From assembly GCA_020248265.1 (NCBI GenBank), contig JADCHX010000015.1, forward strand, positions 1 through 64,000: 64,000 nucleotides of DNA, in the 5' to 3' direction. The translations under genes and the position numbers were made by a program. The notes beneath the pieces were generated by a model. That model did not search any database and was not told the origin of the DNA. It was given only the letters and a program-made list of their open reading frames with translations. The stretch comes from Rhodocyclaceae bacterium. GTDB lineage: Bacteria > Pseudomonadota > Gammaproteobacteria > Burkholderiales > CAIKXV01. How positions within the stretch are numbered: the stretch's first letter is position 1; each line of letters opens with the position of its first letter. This document shows positions 60,569-64,000 of this stretch, piece after piece.

Positions 60569-61054
60569 ATGGACTCGATCATCATTACGTGGCGCGAGCT
60601 GCTGCTGGTACTGGCGGCTGTGCTCGCGGTCTATGTCGCCGAGATGCTCCTGCTGTTGCGCCGGGGCGGCAATGCGGGCTGGCGCCTCTGGCAGCGTGGC
60701 GCCCAGGCCCATGCCCAGGCGCAGGCGTTGGGCGAGCTGCGTGCGCAGATCGAAGCCCTGCGGCTGGAAGCAGCCCAGATGCGCGCCCGGCTCGACAGAC
60801 AGGAAGCGCAGGGCATCGTCGGTGGTCTGCCGGGTGGCGACGGCGCTGGCGGCCGTTTCGCCGCCCTCCACGCGCTGCAGCGGGGAGCATTCCCTCCCCC
60901 GGGTGGACCCGAGGCGGCAGATACGCCGTACGGCCACGCAATCGGTATGGCACGCGAAGGACGCGCGGTCGCCGAAGTAGCCAGCGACTGCGGCATATCG
61001 CGCGGGGAAGCGGAGTTGATCGTCGCGCTTTACCGATCGTCATCGCCGCACTGA
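60569..61054 (+). CDS. DUF2802 protein
   Basis: This 161-residue protein is anchored by an N-terminal helix (residues 10-30, ELLLVLAAVLAVYVAEMLLLL). It has a central coiled-coil-like region (QAQALGELRAQIEALRLEA) and the C-terminal DUF2802 motif HAIGMAREGRAVAEVASDCGISRGEAELI, which resembles a helix-turn-helix. It is found in late flagellar clusters; its function is unknown. The end is likely cytosolic. Confidence 0.8.
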   Translation: MDSIIITWRELLLVLAAVLAVYVAEMLLLLRRGGNAGWRLWQRGAQAHAQAQALGELRAQIEALRLEAAQMRARLDRQEAQGIVGGLPGGDGAGGRFAALHALQRGAFPPPGGPEAADTPYGHAIGMAREGRAVAEVASDCGISRGEAELIVALYRSSSPH

Positions 61055-61148
61055 TCCTGCGCCGCGAGATGGTGCCGTGGTGCCGCGGGCGCGAGAACGG
61101 GCCGTCTCTCCACGACCAGGCTGCCGTGCCGGCTGAGGCGGCCTGAGC

Positions 61149-62390
61149 ATGGGCCCGATGGATCCACCTATCCGCGTCGGCCCTTTGGCGGCGCCGTCGG
61201 CACCGGCGAGTTCCACGCTCGCGTTCGACGCGCGGATCGCGGCGGGTTCACTCACGGTCGGACAGCAGGTCGGTGCAAGGCTGCTCTCGGACCGGGCCAG
61301 CGGGCGCTTTCTCGCGATGATCGACGGCCGGCAGGTAGAGGTGGTGCTGCCGCCCGGCGCGAAGGCGGGCGATACGCTGCGCCTCACAGTCATCGCGGAC
61401 CAGCCCCGGCTGGTACTGTCCGGCCAGGGCGAGCGGCGTGCCGGTCCCAGCGCCGGTACATTCACGGCCGTCGGCTCGCAGGCGGTAGCCACCGCAGCGG
61501 CCGGGTCCGAGGCGGCATCCCCATCCGCGGGTGTCGCGTCCGACGTTTCGTTGAGTGCCGGCGGGCGCGCGCTTGCGCGTCTGGTCGCTGACATCTCGGC
61601 GGCGGCCGCCGGCGCGCGTGGCACCGGGACGCATGTCATCGACGATCAGGCTGCACGGGCGGCACCGCTGGTGGCTCTGCCCGCAGCCGGGCGCTCCGAA
61701 CTGGCTGGCCAGCTCGCCGGCGCGCTTGCCCGCACGTTCTCCGGCAGCGGTCTGTTCTACGAGTCGCACCAGGCGCAGTGGGTGGCAGGCGAACGGTCCC
61801 TCGACTCGCTGCGCCAGGAGCCGCAGGGAAAGCTGCCGCCGCTGCCCCCGGCAGCCGCCGGCAGGGATTTGCCAGGCCCGCAGGCTGGCCAGCCGGCAGG
61901 CGCAGGTATGGCAGACGCCGGGCGAATGCCGCCAGCCGGGCTGCGCGAGCCTGCGGCGGCATTCCAGTCATCGGGCGCGTTGCCGCAGGGCGCAGCGAGT
62001 CCGCTCGCCGGCGTGGTCGATCCAGCCTCCGCAAGCCTCGTGCAGCAACAGCTTGCGACGCTCGACGCGGGCAGCGCCGGCTGGATCGGACTCGCGCTGC
62101 CTGGCATGCCGGCTCGCATCGCGGTCCAGGAGCGGCCCGGGCCGTCCGGCGAAGACGAGGAGGCTGGCCGCGAGGCGGCAGGCGACTGGTCGACCACGGT
62201 ATCGGTGACCCTGCCCCGGCTGGGCGCGATCGACGCGCGGCTGCTGCTGCGCGGCGACCGCTTGATGCTGTCCGTGGCGGCCGGAGCGGCCACCGGTGCG
62301 GACGAGCTGGCGGCGGCACGCCAGCAGCTGCTCGATGCGCTCGCCGCAGCCGGCCTCAAGGTCGATGCGCTGCAGGTCGAGGGACCATGA
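61149..62390 (+). CDS. fliK: FliK-like flagellar hook-length control protein
   Basis: This 413-residue protein has an Ala/Gly/Pro-rich, poorly conserved body (residues 90-300) and a FliK C-terminal type domain near 310-413, with WSTTVSVTLPRLGAIDARLLLRG and DALAAAGLKVDALQVEG. FliK is the ruler that stops hook growth and switches the export gate. A standard fliK may exist elsewhere, so this could be a paralogue. Its stop overlaps the FlhB-like start (ATGA), so the two are coupled. Confidence 0.75.
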   Translation: MGPMDPPIRVGPLAAPSAPASSTLAFDARIAAGSLTVGQQVGARLLSDRASGRFLAMIDGRQVEVVLPPGAKAGDTLRLTVIADQPRLVLSGQGERRAGPSAGTFTAVGSQAVATAAAGSEAASPSAGVASDVSLSAGGRALARLVADISAAAAGARGTGTHVIDDQAARAAPLVALPAAGRSELAGQLAGALARTFSGSGLFYESHQAQWVAGERSLDSLRQEPQGKLPPLPPAAAGRDLPGPQAGQPAGAGMADAGRMPPAGLREPAAAFQSSGALPQGAASPLAGVVDPASASLVQQQLATLDAGSAGWIGLALPGMPARIAVQERPGPSGEDEEAGREAAGDWSTTVSVTLPRLGAIDARLLLRGDRLMLSVAAGAATGADELAAARQQLLDALAAAGLKVDALQVEGP

Positions 62391-62770
62391 GCGACTCTGC
62401 GCGACCGCGAACGCCGCTCGCCGTCGCGCTCGCCTACCGTACCGGCGATGCCGCACCGAAGGTAGTGGCGCGCGGCAGCGGGGCGATCGCGGAGACGATC
62501 ATCGAACGGGCACGCGAGGCGGGCGTCTACGTGCACGAGTCGACGGAACTGGTCGCGCTCCTGATGAAGGTGGACCTCGACCAGCGCATCCCGGCGCAGC
62601 TCTATGTCGCGGTGGCCGAACTGCTCGCCTGGCTCTACCAGATCGAGGCTGGCGGCGGTAAACCCGGAGCGCTGCCGCCCGAGGGCCTGCCTACTGCACC
62701 GCCAGTGCCGACAGCAGGTCCGCCTCCAGCCGCAGTACCGCCCGCTCGTTCGACAGGACCAGCCCGCTGA
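62387..62770 (+). CDS. FlhB C-terminal-like export switch protein (FhlB type)
   Basis: This 127-residue protein equals the cytosolic domain of FlhB/YscU that follows the autocleaved NPTH site. It starts RTPLAVALAYRTGDAAPKVV, continues RGSGAIAETIIERAREAG and has the IPAQLYVAVAELLAWLYQ end. The NPTH sequence and all membrane helices are absent, so it is a soluble stand-alone version. It may work with the FliK-like protein encoded just before it. The last 80 bases overlap glnD on the other strand. Confidence 0.85.
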   Translation: MSDSARPRTPLAVALAYRTGDAAPKVVARGSGAIAETIIERAREAGVYVHESTELVALLMKVDLDQRIPAQLYVAVAELLAWLYQIEAGGGKPGALPPEGLPTAPPVPTAGPPPAAVPPARSTGPAR

Positions 62771-64000
62771 TCAGCAGGGTGTCTTCCGCCCGTTCGCCGA
62801 GCGTGTTGATCAGCGCTGTTTGGACGCTGATGTCGTACTCGACCAGCACGCGTGCGATCGCGTAAAGCAGTCCGGGGCGGTCCCCGGCGACGATCGACAG
62901 GACGTGGTGCGTGCCGCGCTCGTCGGGCCGGATCCCGACCTCGGGTGCGATCGGGAAGTGGCGGAGCTGCCGGCTGAGCCGCCCGCGGATCGGCGGCGGC
63001 AGCGGTGCTGGCGAGGTCAGGGCAGCTGCAAGCTCATGTTCGATGAAGGTGATCACGTTGCGGTATTCGCGTCCTGCATCCTCCGCGTCGAGCACCGTGA
63101 ACGAGTCGAGCGCGTACTGATGGCGGGTGGTGTTGATCTTCGCGTCGACGATCGAGAAGCCGATGCGTTCGAAGAAGCCGCACATTCGCGCGAACAGCTC
63201 TTTCTGCTCGGGTACGTACACAAGCACCTGCACCCCGCCGCCCCCGGGCGCCGGACGCGCGCGTACCACAGGCTCTGGCGTGGTCACCCGGTTCACCAGC
63301 GCGCGCGCATGCCAGGCCACTTCCTGCGGATCATGACGCAGGAAATAGGGTGTCTCGAGCTTCTCCCACAGCGGGCACTGCGCATCGGGCGGCAGCCCGT
63401 AGAGCGCGAGCTTGGCGAGCGCCTCGCGCTGGCGCAGTTGCAGGCTGTTGTCGGTGTCGATCGCGCCGCCGTCCAGGTAGCGTCGGGTGGCCAGGAAAAG
63501 GTCTTCCAGCAGCTTCGCCTTCCAGCCGTTCCATACCTTCGGACTGGTGCCGCGGACGTCCGCTACGGTGAGGATGTAGAGCGCGACCAGCCGACGCGGA
63601 TCGCCCACGCGCCGGCCGAAGGCGGCGACCACGTCCGGATCGGAGATATCCTGCTTCTGTGCGGTCGCCGACATCGCAAGGTGCGCCTGCACCAGCCATG
63701 CTACGAGCTCCGTGTCCTCGCGCGATATCGAGTGGCTGCGGCAGAAGCGGCGCGCGTCCACCACGCCCAGCTCGGAATGGTCGCCCCCGCGGCCCTTGGC
63801 GATGTCGTGGAAGATCGCGGCGACATAGAGCAGTTCCGGCTTGTCGAAGTCCGCGATCAGGCGGCTGCAAAGCGGGTACTCGTGCGCGAATTCGGGAACC
63901 GCGAACCGGCGCACGTTGCGCACGACGCGCAGGATGTGCTCGTCGACCGTGTACACGTGGAACAGGTCGTGCTGCATCTGGCCGAAGATCCGGCCGAACG
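62691..64000 (-). CDS. glnD: [Protein-PII] uridylyltransferase / uridylyl-removing enzyme, C-terminal part (5' end outside window)
   Basis: GlnD senses glutamine and adds or removes UMP on PII proteins to control nitrogen metabolism. The frame is open to the right edge, so the catalytic nucleotidyltransferase start is missing and about 436 codons are seen. Visible are the end of the central domain (QMQHDLFHVYTVDEH), the HD hydrolase motif HDIAKGRGGDHS with its metal ligands, and two ACT domains at the C-terminus (VQVLVYVPEQKELFARMCGF and HHVLSIVAGDRPGLLYAIAR). Its last 80 bases overlap the FlhB-like gene. Confidence 0.95.
   Translation of the reverse strand, partial: FGRIFGQMQHDLFHVYTVDEHILRVVRNVRRFAVPEFAHEYPLCSRLIADFDKPELLYVAAIFHDIAKGRGGDHSELGVVDARRFCRSHSISREDTELVAWLVQAHLAMSATAQKQDISDPDVVAAFGRRVGDPRRLVALYILTVADVRGTSPKVWNGWKAKLLEDLFLATRRYLDGGAIDTDNSLQLRQREALAKLALYGLPPDAQCPLWEKLETPYFLRHDPQEVAWHARALVNRVTTPEPVVRARPAPGGGGVQVLVYVPEQKELFARMCGFFERIGFSIVDAKINTTRHQYALDSFTVLDAEDAGREYRNVITFIEHELAAALTSPAPLPPPIRGRLSRQLRHFPIAPEVGIRPDERGTHHVLSIVAGDRPGLLYAIARVLVEYDISVQTALINTLGERAEDTLLISGLVLSNERAVLRLEADLLSALAVQ

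Overview
The window reads as one contiguous chromosomal segment of a GC-rich, motile betaproteobacterium, most likely a Burkholderiales- or Rhodocyclales-type organism. The evidence is the gene orders ffs-dnaX-ybaB-recR-rluB and smc-zipA-ligA, two Bug-type solute-binding proteins, a TRAP carboxylate transporter, PilU, QueF, and an S-methylthioinosine phosphorylase in place of an MTA phosphorylase. There is no IS element, integrase, prophage or CRISPR array. Both ends cut a gene: the ClpB C-terminus on the left and GlnD on the right.

Layout. 1-2.8 kb: end of clpB, a one-repeat voltage-gated cation channel with a calcium-channel-like filter, and an atypical SDR. 2.8-9.7 kb: MFS transporter, amidase, and a DctP-DctQ-DctM TRAP transporter whose large permease carries a large insertion. 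9.9-10.0 kb: tRNA-Ser(GGA). 10.1-19.5 kb: ACMSD-like amidohydrolase, a DnaQ-like exonuclease with a cNMP/CBS/DUF294 protein, a LysR-Bug-MOSC-ferredoxin-reductase operon, and acs. 19.6-24.1 kb: 4.5S RNA, dnaX (with an internal A10 slippery tract), ybaB, recR, rluB. 24-32 kb (minus): a queF/PilZ-like pair and a lysine-biosynthesis operon dapC-dapD-(small ORF)-unknown-pilU-dapE-PPOX-prmB. 32.4-40.9 kb: orphan Bug protein, VOC protein, smc-zipA-ligA. 40.9-43.5 kb: purine and methylthio salvage (hpt, racemase-like, MTIP) and a peptide deformylase.

43.7-55.3 kb is the most unusual region. It is a glycan or flagellin-modification island. Two different TPR/GT41 (SPINDLY/O-GlcNAc-transferase-like) proteins flank a DegT aminotransferase, a NeuD-like acetyltransferase, a cytosolic beta-propeller glycosidase-like protein, two methyltransferases, two phytanoyl-CoA-dioxygenase-like oxygenases and a WbqC protein. 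A near-consensus sigma-54 promoter precedes the first gene, and the island abuts the flagellin gene. 55.4-62.8 kb is a late flagellar cluster: fliC, flaG, fliD, fliS, fliT, a DUF2802 gene, a fliK-like gene and a FlhB-C-terminal-like gene, with sigma-28-type promoters before fliC and fliD. My main inference is that the island builds and attaches an amino-sugar-derived, methylated and oxidatively tailored glycan to flagellin.
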